From Desulfuromonas sp. (GTDB taxonomy: Bacteria; Desulfobacterota; Desulfuromonadia; Desulfuromonadales; Geopsychrobacteraceae), in NCBI GenBank assembly GCA_002869695.1, contig PKUD01000092.1:1-64000 (forward strand): 64,000 bases of DNA. Reading direction: 5' to 3'. The notes below the pieces were generated by a model. It searched no databases. It saw only the letters and a list, made by a program, of their open reading frames with translations, and was not told where the DNA came from. Each line of letters starts with the position of its first letter. Positions within the stretch are counted from its first letter, which is position 1. The position numbers were made by a program, and so were the translations under genes. Shown here one piece after another: positions 37,249 to 46,510 of this stretch.

Positions 37249-37914
37249 CTACTGGGAGATTTTTACCTCATCGCCAATCAACGGCTCCAGGCCATCGAGA
37301 ATCTCGCTGATCCGTGCATGCTTGGTCTTCAGGCTGGCCCGGTTGACGATCAGGCGGCTGGTAATTTCAGCGATGGTCTCGACCTCGACCATACCGTTGG
37401 CCTTCAGTGTACCGCCCGTTGAGACCAGATCGACAATCCGCTCCGAAAGACCGACCAGCGGCGCCAGTTCGATTGAACCGTACAACTTGATCAATTCCAC
37501 CTGCACCCCCTTGGCGGCGAAGTAACGCTCCGTGACGTTGGGATACTTGGTTGCGACCCGGATATTCGACCAGTTGAGGGGATCATCTGCCTCCTGCAAC
37601 TCCTTCGGTTCGGCCACCACCAGACGACAGTAACCAAACTTGAGATCGAGTGGTTCGTACAGGTCCTTGCCCTGCTCCAGCAGCGTATCCTTACCGACCA
37701 CGCCGAGATCGGCACAACCGTACTCAACATAAGTTGGCACGTCGGTGGCGCGCACGGCCATGAATCGAAACTTCTGCTCTGGATTTTCAAAGACCAGCTT
37801 GCGGCTGCCTTTTTCATCCATCTCCGGGCAGGTAATGCCAATCCTGCCGAACAGCTCCATCGAATCCTGCATAATTCGGCCCTTGGGCAGGGCGAAGGTG
37901 ATCCAGTCGTTCAT
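37249..37914 (-). CDS. hisG: ATP phosphoribosyltransferase, short (HisZ-dependent) form
   Basis: A first enzyme of histidine synthesis of about 221 residues. Motifs: ITFALPKGRIMQDSMELFGRIG, YGCADLGVVGKDTLLEQ and ERIVDLVSTGGTLKANGMVEVE. It lacks the C-terminal regulatory domain of long HisG, so by family rule it should need a HisZ subunit; none is in this window. Two tandem ATGs (37917, 37914) follow GAGGGA; the second has better spacing. It starts 11 bp after murA. Confidence 0.94.
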   Translation of the reverse strand: MNDWITFALPKGRIMQDSMELFGRIGITCPEMDEKGSRKLVFENPEQKFRFMAVRATDVPTYVEYGCADLGVVGKDTLLEQGKDLYEPLDLKFGYCRLVVAEPKELQEADDPLNWSNIRVATKYPNVTERYFAAKGVQVELIKLYGSIELAPLVGLSERIVDLVSTGGTLKANGMVEVETIAEITSRLIVNRASLKTKHARISEILDGLEPLIGDEVKISQ

Positions 37915-37924
37915 CATTGTTCCC

Positions 37925-39178
37925 TCATTCCTGTTCGCGCCAGATACGGGCACCGAGCCCAGCCAGCTTTTCCTCTATCTTTTCGTAACCACGGTCGAGG
38001 TGATAAATCCGTGCGATCTCAGTGGTGTTCTCCGACGCCAGGCCGGCCAGAATCAGTGACGCGCTGGCACGCAGATCGGTGGCCATGACCGGGGCTCCGG
38101 TCATCTCCCGGACGCCGCGAACAATCGCACTGTGCCCGTCGATCTGAATTTCGGCGCCCATCCGCTGCAGTTCGCAGACGTGCATGAAGCGGTTTTCGAA
38201 AACCGTTTCTGATATCCGGCTGGTCCCGGAGGACCTGGTCATCAGCGCCATGAACTGGGCCTGCATGTCAGTGGGAAACCCGGGGAAGACACTGGTCCGG
38301 ATATCGACCGGCGACAAGATCTCAGGACCGATGACGCGCAGGCCATCCTCCTCCTTTTGGATCGTCACGCCAGCGTCCACCAGTTTACTGATCAACGCTT
38401 CCTGATGCTCTTCGACAGCACCGCGTACCAGCACATTGCCACCGGTAATCGCAGCGGCGATCATAAAGGTTCCCGCCTCGATCCGGTCAGGGATGACGCT
38501 GCAGTTCAGCGGCTGAAGCGTCTCAACGCCCTGAATCCGGATAATCGCCGTTCCGGCCCCCTGGATTTTCGCCCCCATACTGTTGAGCGCTTCGGCCAAC
38601 TGAACGATTTCCGGCTCGCGGGCAGCATTTTCCAGCACCGTCTCACCTTCGGCCAGCGCTGCAGCCATCAACAGGTTTTCCGTACCGCCGACGGTCGGCA
38701 TATCGAAATAGACCTTGGCCCCGCGCAATTGTGCTGCGGTCGCCTCGACGTAACCGTGATCGAGTTGAATCTCTGCGCCGAGCGCTTCGAAGCCTTTCAG
38801 GTGCAGATTGATCGGCCGGGCGCCGATAGCACAGCCGCCGGGAAGACTGACCCGCCCATGGCCACAACGGGCCAATAACGGGCCAAGCACCAGCACCGAG
38901 GCACGCATGGTTTTCACCAGGTCATAGGAGGCCTCAACACTCTGTATCTTGCGGGCGTCAACCCGGAGACAGTCCCCCTCGTGTGAGACCTCGGCACCCA
39001 GCTCACGCAGCAGCTTGACCGCCGTATTGATATCCCGCAAATGAGGCACGTTGCAGATTTCACTGACACCATCGGCCAGCAGGGTCGCGAACAACAGCGG
39101 CAAGGCCGAATTTTTGGCCCCGCTCACCTGAACGTCCCCCGCAAGCGGCACACCGCCTTTTATGACTATTTTATCCAC
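37925..39178 (-). CDS. murA: UDP-N-acetylglucosamine 1-carboxyvinyltransferase
   Basis: A 417-residue MurA, the first committed step of peptidoglycan synthesis (transfer of enolpyruvate from PEP). The catalytic Cys is in [18 protein letters not shown], so it is of the fosfomycin-sensitive type; the N-terminal sugar-binding Lys/Asn are in [14 protein letters not shown]. It lies between prmC and hisG in one operon. Confidence 0.97.
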   Translation of the reverse strand: MDKIVIKGGVPLAGDVQVSGAKNSALPLLFATLLADGVSEICNVPHLRDINTAVKLLRELGAEVSHEGDCLRVDARKIQSVEASYDLVKTMRASVLVLGPLLARCGHGRVSLPGGCAIGARPINLHLKGFEALGAEIQLDHGYVEATAAQLRGAKVYFDMPTVGGTENLLMAAALAEGETVLENAAREPEIVQLAEALNSMGAKIQGAGTAIIRIQGVETLQPLNCSVIPDRIEAGTFMIAAAITGGNVLVRGAVEEHQEALISKLVDAGVTIQKEEDGLRVIGPEILSPVDIRTSVFPGFPTDMQAQFMALMTRSSGTSRISETVFENRFMHVCELQRMGAEIQIDGHSAIVRGVREMTGAPVMATDLRASASLILAGLASENTTEIARIYHLDRGYEKIEEKLAGLGARIWREQE

Positions 39179-39191
39179 TAATTTTAACTTT

Positions 39192-40040
39192 CTATTTCAA
39201 GCAGCCGCCAACCACTCGTGGTTGATCGGCATAATCCTGGCGCACAAAAATATCCTTCAACCCGGCAGCGGCAAACAGCGCCCTGACTGCCTCGGCCTGC
39301 TGATGTCCGATTTCAACCAGCAGCCACCCGCCGGGCCTGAGGTGAGCTACTGCCTGGGCTGCAAGTTTTTTGTAACAGGCAAGCCCATTCTCTGCCGTCA
39401 GCAACGCCGCTCGCGGCTCATAACAGCGCACTTCAGGCATCAATCCGTCCCACTCGGCTTGGGCAATGTAGGGCGGATTGGAGACGATCAGATCGTAGCG
39501 ACCAGCCGGCAGGTGCGCCAGATCTCCCTGCTGCAGGTCAACCTGTTCAGCGACATTGTGCCTAGCAACATTACGCGCCGCAACCACCAACGCCTCGGAA
39601 GAGATATCCAGGCCGGTCATCCGCCAGCCTGGCAGCTCTGCGGCCAGGCTGACCACGATAGCTCCGCTGCCGGTGCCGACGTCAAGCAGACAACCCTGCT
39701 CACCGGCGCGACTCAACGCCTCTTCGACCAAAATTTCCGTATCGGCCCGCGGAATCAGCACCGCCGGGGTCACCTCGAATTCGAGTGACCAGAATTCCGT
39801 CCTGCCGGTCAGATACTGCAACGGCTCGCGCTGCCCACGCCGCTGGACCAGTGGCCGGATAATATCCAGTTCGGCTGAGGTCAACGGTCGATCGAAATTC
39901 AGATAGAGACCAACCCGGTCGACCCTGAGCACATGCGCCAGCAAGAGTTGAGCATCGAGCCGCGGGTTATCGATTCCTTTGCCGGAGAAGTATTCGGTCG
40001 TCCAGTCCAGCAGTTTCAGCAGAGTCCAGGACTCACTCAA
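39192..40040 (-). CDS. prmC: Release factor glutamine N5-methyltransferase
   Basis: A 282-residue enzyme that methylates the GGQ glutamine of RF1/RF2. It has an N-terminal helical RF-binding domain, the SAM motif [16 protein letters not shown], and catalytic NPPY in [13 protein letters not shown]. Its ATG overlaps the prfA stop, coupling the methylase to its substrate. Confidence 0.96.
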   Translation of the reverse strand: MSESWTLLKLLDWTTEYFSGKGIDNPRLDAQLLLAHVLRVDRVGLYLNFDRPLTSAELDIIRPLVQRRGQREPLQYLTGRTEFWSLEFEVTPAVLIPRADTEILVEEALSRAGEQGCLLDVGTGSGAIVVSLAAELPGWRMTGLDISSEALVVAARNVARHNVAEQVDLQQGDLAHLPAGRYDLIVSNPPYIAQAEWDGLMPEVRCYEPRAALLTAENGLACYKKLAAQAVAHLRPGGWLLVEIGHQQAEAVRALFAAAGLKDIFVRQDYADQPRVVGGCLK

Positions 40041-41110
40041 CCTTGCGACTCCTGCTGGCTCATCTGTGCCGCCTGCTGGTCGGTAATCAACGCATTGATC
40101 ACCTCATCCACATCGCCCTGCATAATCGCATCCAGCTTATAGAGCGTCAGCCCGATCCGGTGATCGGTACAACGGCCCTGCGGGTAATTGTAGGTCCGGA
40201 TCCGTTCGCTGCGGTCACCGCTGCCGACCTGGTTCTTCCGATCTGCGGCCACCTCAGCCTGTTGCGCGGCCAGCATCTGATCATAGATCCGTGACTTGAG
40301 TACCTTCAGCGCCTTGGCCTTGTTCTTGTGCTGCGACGATTCGTCCTGACAGGCCACCACCACGCCGGTCGGAATATGGGTCAACCGCACTGCGGACTCG
40401 GTTTTGTTGACATGCTGGCCACCGGAACCTGAGGCACGGTAGAGGTCGATGCGCAGATCGGCGTTGTTGATTTCAATATCAACATCCTCGGCTTCGGGCA
40501 GCACCGCAACAGTGCAGGCAGAGGTGTGAATTCGACCCTGGGTTTCGGTGTCGGGAACCCGTTGGACACGATGGGTGCCGCTTTCAAACTTGAGCCGCGA
40601 ATAGACCCGCTCACCACTAATCAGGGCGACCACTTCCTTGAACCCGCCGCCATCGGTCTCGGAGGCGCTCATCATCTCCACTTTCCAGCGGTTACGATCT
40701 GCGTAGCGGGAATACATGCGAAACAGGTCGGCGGCAAACAGGGCTGCCTCATCGCCTCCGGTCCCGGCACGAATTTCAAGGATAATATTCTTGTCATCGT
40801 TGGGGTCTTTCGGCAGCAGCAGAACCTTCAGCTCCTCTTCCAACTCTGCCTTCTGTGTTTCCAGTTCCGCCAGCTCGGCCTTGGCCAGATCTTTCATTTC
40901 CGGGTCACTGTCCTGCAGCAATTCACGGTTCCCGTCGATATCGCTGCAGATCTGCTTGTATCTGGTATAAACCGAAACAATGCCGGTGAGATCCGCGTGT
41001 TCCTTGGTCAGGCCCCGATAACGTTTCTGGTCGGAAATTACCGCCGGGTCGGAGAGCAGGCCCTCGACTTCACGGAAACGATCAACGACATCTTCAAGAT
41101 TCTGAAACAT
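40037..41110 (-). CDS. prfA: Peptide chain release factor 1
   Basis: A 357-residue RF1 for UAA and UAG stops. The GGQ loop is in [25 protein letters not shown], and the stop-recognition segment lies in the preceding domain ([21 protein letters not shown]). It is relevant to the hisA amber codon: a normal RF1 should terminate there. Confidence 0.97.
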   Translation of the reverse strand: MFQNLEDVVDRFREVEGLLSDPAVISDQKRYRGLTKEHADLTGIVSVYTRYKQICSDIDGNRELLQDSDPEMKDLAKAELAELETQKAELEEELKVLLLPKDPNDDKNIILEIRAGTGGDEAALFAADLFRMYSRYADRNRWKVEMMSASETDGGGFKEVVALISGERVYSRLKFESGTHRVQRVPDTETQGRIHTSACTVAVLPEAEDVDIEINNADLRIDLYRASGSGGQHVNKTESAVRLTHIPTGVVVACQDESSQHKNKAKALKVLKSRIYDQMLAAQQAEVAADRKNQVGSGDRSERIRTYNYPQGRCTDHRIGLTLYKLDAIMQGDVDEVINALITDQQAAQMSQQESQG

Positions 41111-41137
41111 AAATGGCGATCTTATCCTGGATAAGGA

Positions 41138-41824
41138 TTAAAGTGAGAGAAATTCCCGCCGGACGTCGGACGCCTCGCCGCAGGTCATCTTCCCTTCCGG
41201 GCAGGCGCCGCGGACGCAGCCGGGACCGGCAGAAGCAAACAGGGTCGGTGCCAACGGCTTGATCAGAGTCAGCATTCTTTTGGCCATCTCCTGGATTTCC
41301 CACTGAGCCCGGCGACAACAACGCAACGAGAAAAAGTGCAGCAGCTCCCGGCCATTCATCGTAATGACGATTTTCGTGGTCGCCGCATTGGGCAGGACGA
41401 AGCGGGCATCCTCGGCCGGGACTCCGGCATCAAGCAGCTCACCGTAGAATTGATGAATCTCGTCGAGCAGTTGTTGATAACGCTGATTCAACTCCGGCTG
41501 CGCAGAAACACTCGCGGGAGTCACCGCAGCAAACCTCTGCTGATGGGACACGTAGCGCTGGCTCTGCTGGGAATAAGACGCCAGTCGATGACGGACCAGC
41601 TGGTGCGAACAGGCCCGACTGATCTCCTCGACACCGAAGGAGAAGCTGACATGTTCCAGCACCGACAGGTGTCCCAGCGAGGTAATCTTTTCCAGAAACG
41701 CCTGCCGGTCGGCGCGGCTCTTCTCTACCAGGTCACTGATCGAGGCATCGGAATAACAGAGCCGAGCCGCAGCCGCTACCACCTGTTCCGGTTCGGGCGT
41801 ATGGGTCAACAATTCGACATGCAT
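41138..41824 (-). CDS. thyX: Flavin-dependent thymidylate synthase
   Basis: A 228-residue ThyX that makes dTMP using FAD and NAD(P)H. The signature RHR-x7-S appears as RHRLASYSQQSQRY, and the N-terminal part has LGHLSVLEHVSFSF. The C-terminus has extra cysteines (SAGPGCVRGACPEGKMTCG), an extension found in some members. It lies between rpmE and prfA. Confidence 0.96.
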   Translation of the reverse strand: MHVELLTHTPEPEQVVAAAARLCYSDASISDLVEKSRADRQAFLEKITSLGHLSVLEHVSFSFGVEEISRACSHQLVRHRLASYSQQSQRYVSHQQRFAAVTPASVSAQPELNQRYQQLLDEIHQFYGELLDAGVPAEDARFVLPNAATTKIVITMNGRELLHFFSLRCCRRAQWEIQEMAKRMLTLIKPLAPTLFASAGPGCVRGACPEGKMTCGEASDVRREFLSL

Positions 41825-41915
41825 GGAGCTTCACCTAAACGAAAAGAAATCTGATGCCGATTCTGCCATAACGGCGACCGCAGACAAAGCAAAACTGCCG
41901 GGAGGTCAGGACAGA

Positions 41916-41944
41916 AAAAAAAAGGCGGCCCCTGTCGGGCCGCC
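41916..41944 (-). terminator. Terminator after rpmE
   Basis: GGCGGCCC/GGGCCGCC arms with a 5-nt loop are followed by nine T on the minus strand. It lies between rpmE and thyX, so downstream genes are read by partial read-through or another promoter. Confidence 0.85.
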
Positions 41945-41957
41945 TCGTCGGTGCGGG

Positions 41958-42161
41958 TTATTGCTGCCCGTACTTGCGACGGAAACGTTCGATCCGACCG
42001 GCGGTATCGATCAGCTTCTGCTTGCCCGTATAGAACGGATGGCAGGCGGAACAGATTTCCGTGTGGATTTCTTCTTTGAGAGTTGAGCACGTCTCAAACG
42101 TGTTGCCGCAATCACAACGCACGGTTACGGCATTGTATTGGGGGTGAATTCCTTCTTTCAT
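41958..42161 (-). CDS. rpmE: Ribosomal protein L31, zinc-binding form
   Basis: A 67-residue L31 ([20 protein letters not shown] ... [31 protein letters not shown]). Four cysteines (CDC and CSAC) mark the zinc-containing C+ type. The start is set by the conserved MKEGIHP; the 20-residue longer frame is not used. Confidence 0.97.
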   Translation of the reverse strand: MKEGIHPQYNAVTVRCDCGNTFETCSTLKEEIHTEICSACHPFYTGKQKLIDTAGRIERFRRKYGQQ

Positions 42162-42361
42162 TGCTTTTCTCCTTGTCGGCCTGGCGTGTACAGGCCCTGA
42201 AGTCATACAGCTGTCAAACAAACCGGTTACATAACATTTTACCCTGCCGCAGGCAAGCTTTTTCAGCAGTTGTTGATAGGAAGTTGCTTTTCCGGGGATT
42301 TCGCCTGCGGCGCTGAGAACCTCGCCTCCCCCGATTTCCGTTAGAAAACCGACCTAAATCT

Positions 42362-42390
42362 TTGTAAGATAAGCAGCGCGCCGCTGTCAA
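42362..42390 (-). promoter_or_regulatory. Probable promoter of the rpmE-thyX-prfA-his unit
   Basis: The minus strand has TTGACA (42390-42385), a 17-bp spacer and TTACAA (42367-42362), about 200 bp before the rpmE start. The rest of the 42222-42571 gap shows no gene and no clear terminator for kamA. Confidence 0.5.
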
Positions 42391-42571
42391 TCAATAATAC
42401 CTGACCGACCAGCCCCCCCCATTTCCCCATTTTTTCTCCGCACGAAGCCGATGACCTGAAATCAATTCAATGTATTTCTCAGCTCTTCTTAGTCACCCCG
42501 TCCCTCTTCTGGAAACATCCAGTTTCCCAAACAGAGTATGTAGTTTATCCGTTTCGCTATTTGAACGTTCC

Positions 42572-43660
42572 TCAGCCGTTCTCGTTGACCACCTTCTTGA
42601 TCAGCTCCTTCTCTGCCTTTGAGGCCGCATTCACATAAGAGTAGGTCTCTCCCAGGTAGTTTTTCAAAATCACTTCGCTGCCGAGAGATTGCAGATAATC
42701 AGGCAACAGCGGAATCTTGCCACCGCCACCGGGGGCGTCAATGACGAACGCCGGCACCGCCATCCCCGAGGTGTGGCCACGCAGCCCGCGGATCACGTCA
42801 AGCCCCTCTTCAACACTCGTGCGGAAGTGATCGGTCCCCTGAACTAGGTCGGCCTGGTAGATGTAGTAGGGGCGCACACGGATCGCCAGCAGTTTTTGCA
42901 TCAGCAGTTTCATTACCAGCGGATCATCATTGATGTCGCGCATCAGCACGGTCTGGTTGCCAAGCGGGATACCAGCATCGGCCAAACGGGCACACGCTTT
43001 CGCCGCTTGCTCGGTGATCTCGTCCGGATGGTTGAAGTGGGTATTCAGAAACAGCGGATGGTGCTTGCGCAGCACCCTCACCAGGGCTGAAGTGATGCGC
43101 ATCGGCAGGACCACCGGCACTCGCGAACCGATGCGGATGATCTGTACGTGTGGGATGGCGCGCAAGCGACTGAGGATCGAGTCGAGCTTTTCATCCGATA
43201 GCAGCAGCGGGTCGCCGCCGGAAACGATGACGTCGCGGATCTCCGGATGCTGGCTGATGTAATCAATGCCGGCGTCGATGGTTTCACCGGTGATCCGCAT
43301 GTCCTCCCCGCCGACCTTACGCTTACGGGTACAGAAGCGGCAGTACATGGCACATTCTGACGAAACCAGGAACAGTACGCGGTCCGGGTAGCGATGCACC
43401 AAGTTTGGTACCGGACTCTGGTTTTCTTCTTCGAGCGGATCATCAAGGCAGATACTGTCCTGAAGCTCGAGCAGATCCGGAACGGCTTGTTTCCAGATCG
43501 GGTCACCCACTTCTTTGATCAGGCCAAGATAGTAGGGGGGAACGCGCATCGGGTAACGTTCTGCAACCTCTTCGAGAGGGCCGGGGTCAACGCCAAAGGG
43601 GCGGGTGATTTTTCCAGGGCCGGTGATGCTAGCCTGCAGATGTCTTTGCCAGGTTTCCAT
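42572..43660 (-). CDS. kamA: Lysine 2,3-aminomutase (KamA family radical SAM enzyme)
   Basis: A 362-residue radical SAM, PLP-dependent enzyme converting L-lysine to beta-lysine. The iron-sulfur motif is C103-x3-C107-x2-C110 (CAMYCRFC). PLP Lys is K315 in GGGGKIPLLP. D271 (YQADLVQG) and D308 (VIDAPGGGG) match the two Asp that hold the lysine epsilon-amino group in clostridial LAM; the same 37- and 7-residue spacings occur. Glutamate mutases replace these Asp, so lysine is the supported substrate. It is shorter at the N-terminus than clostridial LAM. SD AAGGAG. It is the last gene of a four-gene operon. An EpmB-type role (EF-P modification) is possible, but no epmA or efp is nearby. Confidence 0.92.
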   Translation of the reverse strand: METWQRHLQASITGPGKITRPFGVDPGPLEEVAERYPMRVPPYYLGLIKEVGDPIWKQAVPDLLELQDSICLDDPLEEENQSPVPNLVHRYPDRVLFLVSSECAMYCRFCTRKRKVGGEDMRITGETIDAGIDYISQHPEIRDVIVSGGDPLLLSDEKLDSILSRLRAIPHVQIIRIGSRVPVVLPMRITSALVRVLRKHHPLFLNTHFNHPDEITEQAAKACARLADAGIPLGNQTVLMRDINDDPLVMKLLMQKLLAIRVRPYYIYQADLVQGTDHFRTSVEEGLDVIRGLRGHTSGMAVPAFVIDAPGGGGKIPLLPDYLQSLGSEVILKNYLGETYSYVNAASKAEKELIKKVVNENG

Positions 43661-43681
43661 GGTTCACTCACTCCTTGAGCA

Positions 43682-44152
43682 TCAGTGTCGAAAACGTTTG
43701 ACGTAGGTGATGCGGTCGTCACCAAGGCGGTAAAAATCGCGAATCCGCGATTCTTCCAGGTAGCCGGCCTGCTCGTAAAATTTGCGGGTTCGAGAGTAGT
43801 TGCCCTGCGAAGAAGTCTCCAGGCAGAGCAACCTTGCGCCTGCAACGCGCAGACGTCTTTCGGTTTCTTTCATCAGTTGTCGTCCGATTCCTTTGCCGTG
43901 CAGTTCGGGGTCGGTGGCAATCCAATAAAGATCAAAGTTCCCCTCGGTCAGTGGCACCGGCCCGTAGAGGACATAGCCGGCGACCACACCTTCATGCTCG
44001 GCGACGATGACCTGATAATCCTGTTGTGTTGGATCATTGAGGACGGTCTCGAGCAGTTCCATGGCACATTCAATTTCTGTGGGGGTAAAGGCTTCCGTGG
44101 CAACCAGAATCTGGCGCAACTGGAGCAGGTCGGAATCAAGCAGCTTACGCAT
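43682..44152 (-). CDS. GNAT family N-acetyltransferase
   Basis: A 156-residue single-domain acetyltransferase. The acetyl-CoA loop is DPELHGKGIGRQLMKETERRL, followed by NYSRTRKFYEQAGYLEESRIRDFY. The ATG at 44152 overlaps the stop of the upstream ATP-grasp gene by 8 bp. It is too short for the known beta-lysine acetyltransferase AblB, but its position between two ligases and kamA suggests an amino-group substrate from the same pathway, perhaps beta-lysine or a peptide made from it. Confidence 0.88.
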   Translation of the reverse strand: MRKLLDSDLLQLRQILVATEAFTPTEIECAMELLETVLNDPTQQDYQVIVAEHEGVVAGYVLYGPVPLTEGNFDLYWIATDPELHGKGIGRQLMKETERRLRVAGARLLCLETSSQGNYSRTRKFYEQAGYLEESRIRDFYRLGDDRITYVKRFRH

Positions 44153-45155
44153 CAGTCTTCTCCATACGGGCAAGGCAGAGGTCCAGAATCCTGCCGATCA
44201 GAGCCGGGTATTCAAGCCCGGCAGCGCGGGCGGCACGGGCCAGGCCGGCGTCCGGTGAGATGTCGGGATTGGCGTTGATTTCTAGAATATAGGGGATTCC
44301 ATCGCGCAGTCGGATATCGACCCGCGCGTAGTCACGACAGCCGAGCAGCCCACAAGCCTGCAACGCGACCTGTTGGATCGACTGCAGCTCGTGCTTTGAG
44401 AGCTCTGCCGGGCAGACAGGTTCGGTTGCTGCGTATTCGGGGGAATCTTCCAGCCACTTGCCGGCATAGCTGACAATCTGCAGGTTCAGTCCCTGGCGGA
44501 AACAGATCTCGGAAATCGGCAGCGACTCGAGAAAGCGGTCACCGATCACGGCGGCATTGAATTCGCGGCCGGCGATAAACTCTTCTACCAGCGCGCCCTG
44601 CCGGTAGCGATCATGGATGTAGCGGATTCGGCTGACCAGGGCGATATCATCGCTGACAATACTCTCTGCGGTAATCCCGAGGGAGGCATCTTCGAGACAA
44701 GGCTTGACGATCACCGGCCAGCGCAGGTCGAACCCTTCCGACAGGGGGTCGCCCGGCTGAATCAGCAGATAGTTCGGGGTTGGCAGCCCATGGCGGGCCA
44801 GCAGGTCCTTGCTCAACGCTTTGTTCTGCGTCAGGCCGAGGGTCAGGGCCGGTGAGCCGGTGTGCGGCAGACTGAGCAGCTCGAACAGCCCGGCGACATG
44901 CATTTCACGGCTGCTCTCTCCCCAGAAGCCTTCGCAGAGGTTGAAGACCAGTTCCGGTCGCTCTTTCTGCAAGGCGCTGATAAAGGGAGTTATATCGGCG
45001 GCCAGGGGGATAAGGCTTGGCGAGTGCCCGAGCAGCCGCAGCGCTGAGGCGATGGCCTGGGCTTCCGTTTCAGCGCCAGCTTCGGAAATCCGGTCCTGCT
45101 GCTCACCGCGCAGCGGCACGGCAGGTGCCTGGTTAAAGCAGACGGCGATTTTCAT
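44145..45155 (-). CDS. D-Ala-D-Ala-ligase-like ATP-grasp enzyme (second copy)
   Basis: An ATP-grasp ligase of about 336 residues (acyl phosphate plus amine giving an amide). It opens MKIAVCFNQAP, has the N-lobe loop LVFNLCEGFWGESSREMHVAGLFELL, the ATP-lid region PVIVKPCLEDASLGIT, VEEFIAGREFNAAVIGD, and the metal-binding end YARVDIRLRDGIPYILEINANPDISPDAGLARAARAAGL. The dipeptide-ligase fold is clear, but it is not a housekeeping Ddl by context. ATG 45155 (GGGGGA SD) overlaps the upstream ligase gene by 23 bp. The two ligases are diverged paralogues and may act in succession or as a pair. Confidence 0.88.
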   Translation of the reverse strand: MKIAVCFNQAPAVPLRGEQQDRISEAGAETEAQAIASALRLLGHSPSLIPLAADITPFISALQKERPELVFNLCEGFWGESSREMHVAGLFELLSLPHTGSPALTLGLTQNKALSKDLLARHGLPTPNYLLIQPGDPLSEGFDLRWPVIVKPCLEDASLGITAESIVSDDIALVSRIRYIHDRYRQGALVEEFIAGREFNAAVIGDRFLESLPISEICFRQGLNLQIVSYAGKWLEDSPEYAATEPVCPAELSKHELQSIQQVALQACGLLGCRDYARVDIRLRDGIPYILEINANPDISPDAGLARAARAAGLEYPALIGRILDLCLARMEKTDA

Positions 45156-46200
45156 TGACGTCCCCCTGGCTGAGTTGCAGGCGGGCGTAGGCGGTGTCCA
45201 CCACACTGAGAATCAGCTGGTCGTAGCTCAACCCGGCAGCGCGAGCGGCTTTTGGGAAGCAACTGTTCTGCTCCGGCCGCGGCAGAATACCGGGAAGGGG
45301 GTTGAGTTCGATAATCTGCGGATGGCCGGCGGCATCGAGGCGCACATCGATACGGCACCAGTCGCGGCAGCCGAGCGCAACGAAGGCGTTGCGGCAGACC
45401 TCTTCGATCTGACGCTGCAGCAGCGGCTCAAGCCTGGCCGGACAGCTGAAGATCTGCAGTGGCTCGGCTTCGGTGTCCCAGACCCACTTGGCTTCGTAGG
45501 AATAAATCGGGTTGCCCCCCTGCGGCAGGGTGCCGAAATCGATCTCGACGATCGGCAGTACTCGCAGATTGTCGCCGTTACCGAGCAGCGCCACAGTAAA
45601 TTCACGCCCGGGGAGAAACTCTTCCACCAGAGCGTTCTGCTGGTAAGTGGATACGACCCATTCAACCTGTTGCACCAGCTCTTTGCGATTCCGCACCAGC
45701 GCCTTGTCGGTGACCCCTTTGCTGGAGCCTTCCAGGGGCGGTTTGACCATCAGCGGGTAACTGAGCCGTTTCGGCAGCTCGGCGGGAGAATTGGCCACCC
45801 AGAAGCGGGGGGAAGGCACCCTGTGCTGGGCGAGGGTTTCCTTGGTACGGCGCTTGTCGAGGCAGATACCGAGGGTGACCGGATCGCTGCCTGTGTAACC
45901 CAGCTGGAGCATCTCGTAGATTGCCGGCATCTGCGCTTCACGGCTGGCGCCGTGCAGACCTTCGGCAATATTAAAGACCAGATCAGGTTTTATCTTGCGG
46001 AGTTTTTCGAAAGCGTCGAGATCAGCGTTGACCAGCGACACCTGGTGCCGAGACGCCAGAGCCGCTTCGACCGCCTTGATGGTGTGAATGTCATCCCATT
46101 CGGCGTAAATATCGTCGCTGCAATGGCCGGGAGGTTCCGCGGGAGGTTCGTCTGCTGAGACGGACTCCTCACGTAAATTGAAGACAAATGCAATATGCAT
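45133..46200 (-). CDS. D-Ala-D-Ala-ligase-like ATP-grasp enzyme (first copy)
   Basis: An ATP-grasp ligase of about 355 residues and first gene of the operon. Motifs: MHIAFVFNLREE, LVFNIAEGLHGASREAQMPAIYEML, LMVKPPLEGSSKGV, VEEFLPGREFTVALLG, and CRIDVRLDAAGHPQIIELNPLPGILPRPEQNS with paired Glu/Asn metal ligands. An extra early segment (SADEPPAEPPGHCSDDIYAEWDD) is not in its paralogue. The start at 46200 has AAGGGG 8 nt upstream; the frame extends further up without an SD. It lies behind a roughly 150-nt leader and a consensus-like promoter. Substrates are unknown. Confidence 0.88.
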   Translation of the reverse strand: MHIAFVFNLREESVSADEPPAEPPGHCSDDIYAEWDDIHTIKAVEAALASRHQVSLVNADLDAFEKLRKIKPDLVFNIAEGLHGASREAQMPAIYEMLQLGYTGSDPVTLGICLDKRRTKETLAQHRVPSPRFWVANSPAELPKRLSYPLMVKPPLEGSSKGVTDKALVRNRKELVQQVEWVVSTYQQNALVEEFLPGREFTVALLGNGDNLRVLPIVEIDFGTLPQGGNPIYSYEAKWVWDTEAEPLQIFSCPARLEPLLQRQIEEVCRNAFVALGCRDWCRIDVRLDAAGHPQIIELNPLPGILPRPEQNSCFPKAARAAGLSYDQLILSVVDTAYARLQLSQGDVNENRRLL

Positions 46201-46225
46201 CAGATAACCCCTTAAAAGCCGTGTT

Positions 46226-46327
46226 GCGTAATAACTCCCAGTGAGGGAGTTGCACATTCTTTCGGTCCGGGTGCCTGGCGGCTGTGGCTATAAAAAGGGG
46301 TCGCTTTTTATGCTGTGGTCGTTACGC
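46226..46327 (-). promoter_or_regulatory. Possible structured 5' leader of the ligase-kamA operon
   Basis: Three helices are possible in the minus-strand leader. A closing stem pairs GCGTAA (46326-46321) with TTACGC (46231-46226). An 8-bp hairpin ATAAAAAG/CTTTTTAT lies at 46311-46290, and a 7-bp hairpin AACTCCC/GGGAGTT at 46251-46233. They could make a three-way junction ending about 25 nt before the start codon. It does not match a riboswitch class I recognise. The pairing is by eye and could be fortuitous. Confidence 0.35.
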
Positions 46328-46358
46328 TTTTCCCGTGCCGGAATGCCATTTTCGCAAG

Positions 46359-46387
46359 CATATACGCCCCTGAAACTGGCTTGTCAA
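46359..46387 (-). promoter_or_regulatory. Promoter of the ATP-grasp/GNAT/kamA operon
   Basis: The minus strand has TTGACA (46387-46382), a 17-bp spacer and TATATG (46364-46359). It places the start about 150 nt before the first ATG. The shared inverted repeat begins 8 bp upstream of the -35. Confidence 0.65.
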
Positions 46388-46394
46388 TAAAATA

Positions 46395-46446
46395 ATATAA
46401 ATCAACTTTAGCTGGAAAAAATTGTTTCACTAAGGTTGATTTATAT
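46395..46446. repeat. 16-bp inverted repeat, candidate shared operator
   Basis: ATATAAATCAACTTTA (46395-46410) and TAAGGTTGATTTATAT (46431-46446) are inverted copies with one mismatch, separated by 20 bp. They sit between the back-to-back promoters of the ligase operon and the GNAT-HDAC gene. Half-site spacing is about 36 bp between centres, so two dimers could bind. It could also form an RNA hairpin if transcribed. Confidence 0.7.
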
Positions 46447-46469
46447 CTTCTGTGCGAAAGGTTTTTCCG

Positions 46470-46478
46470 TGCTAGAAT
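46470..46478 (+). promoter_or_regulatory. Extended -10 promoter of the GNAT-HDAC gene
   Basis: TGCTAGAAT combines a TG extension with a TAGAAT -10 element, about 33 bp before the ATG. There is no good -35 at the right distance. The upstream inverted repeat ends near -39, as an activator site would. Confidence 0.5.
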
Positions 46479-46510
46479 CAGACACCTTTTACCGAGCTTG
46501 AGGGTGCCCT

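Noticed and set aside
44809-46158. 449-residue plus-strand open frame opposite the ATP-grasp genes
   Set aside because: Antisense shadow of two conserved ligase genes; it spans both and has no domain.
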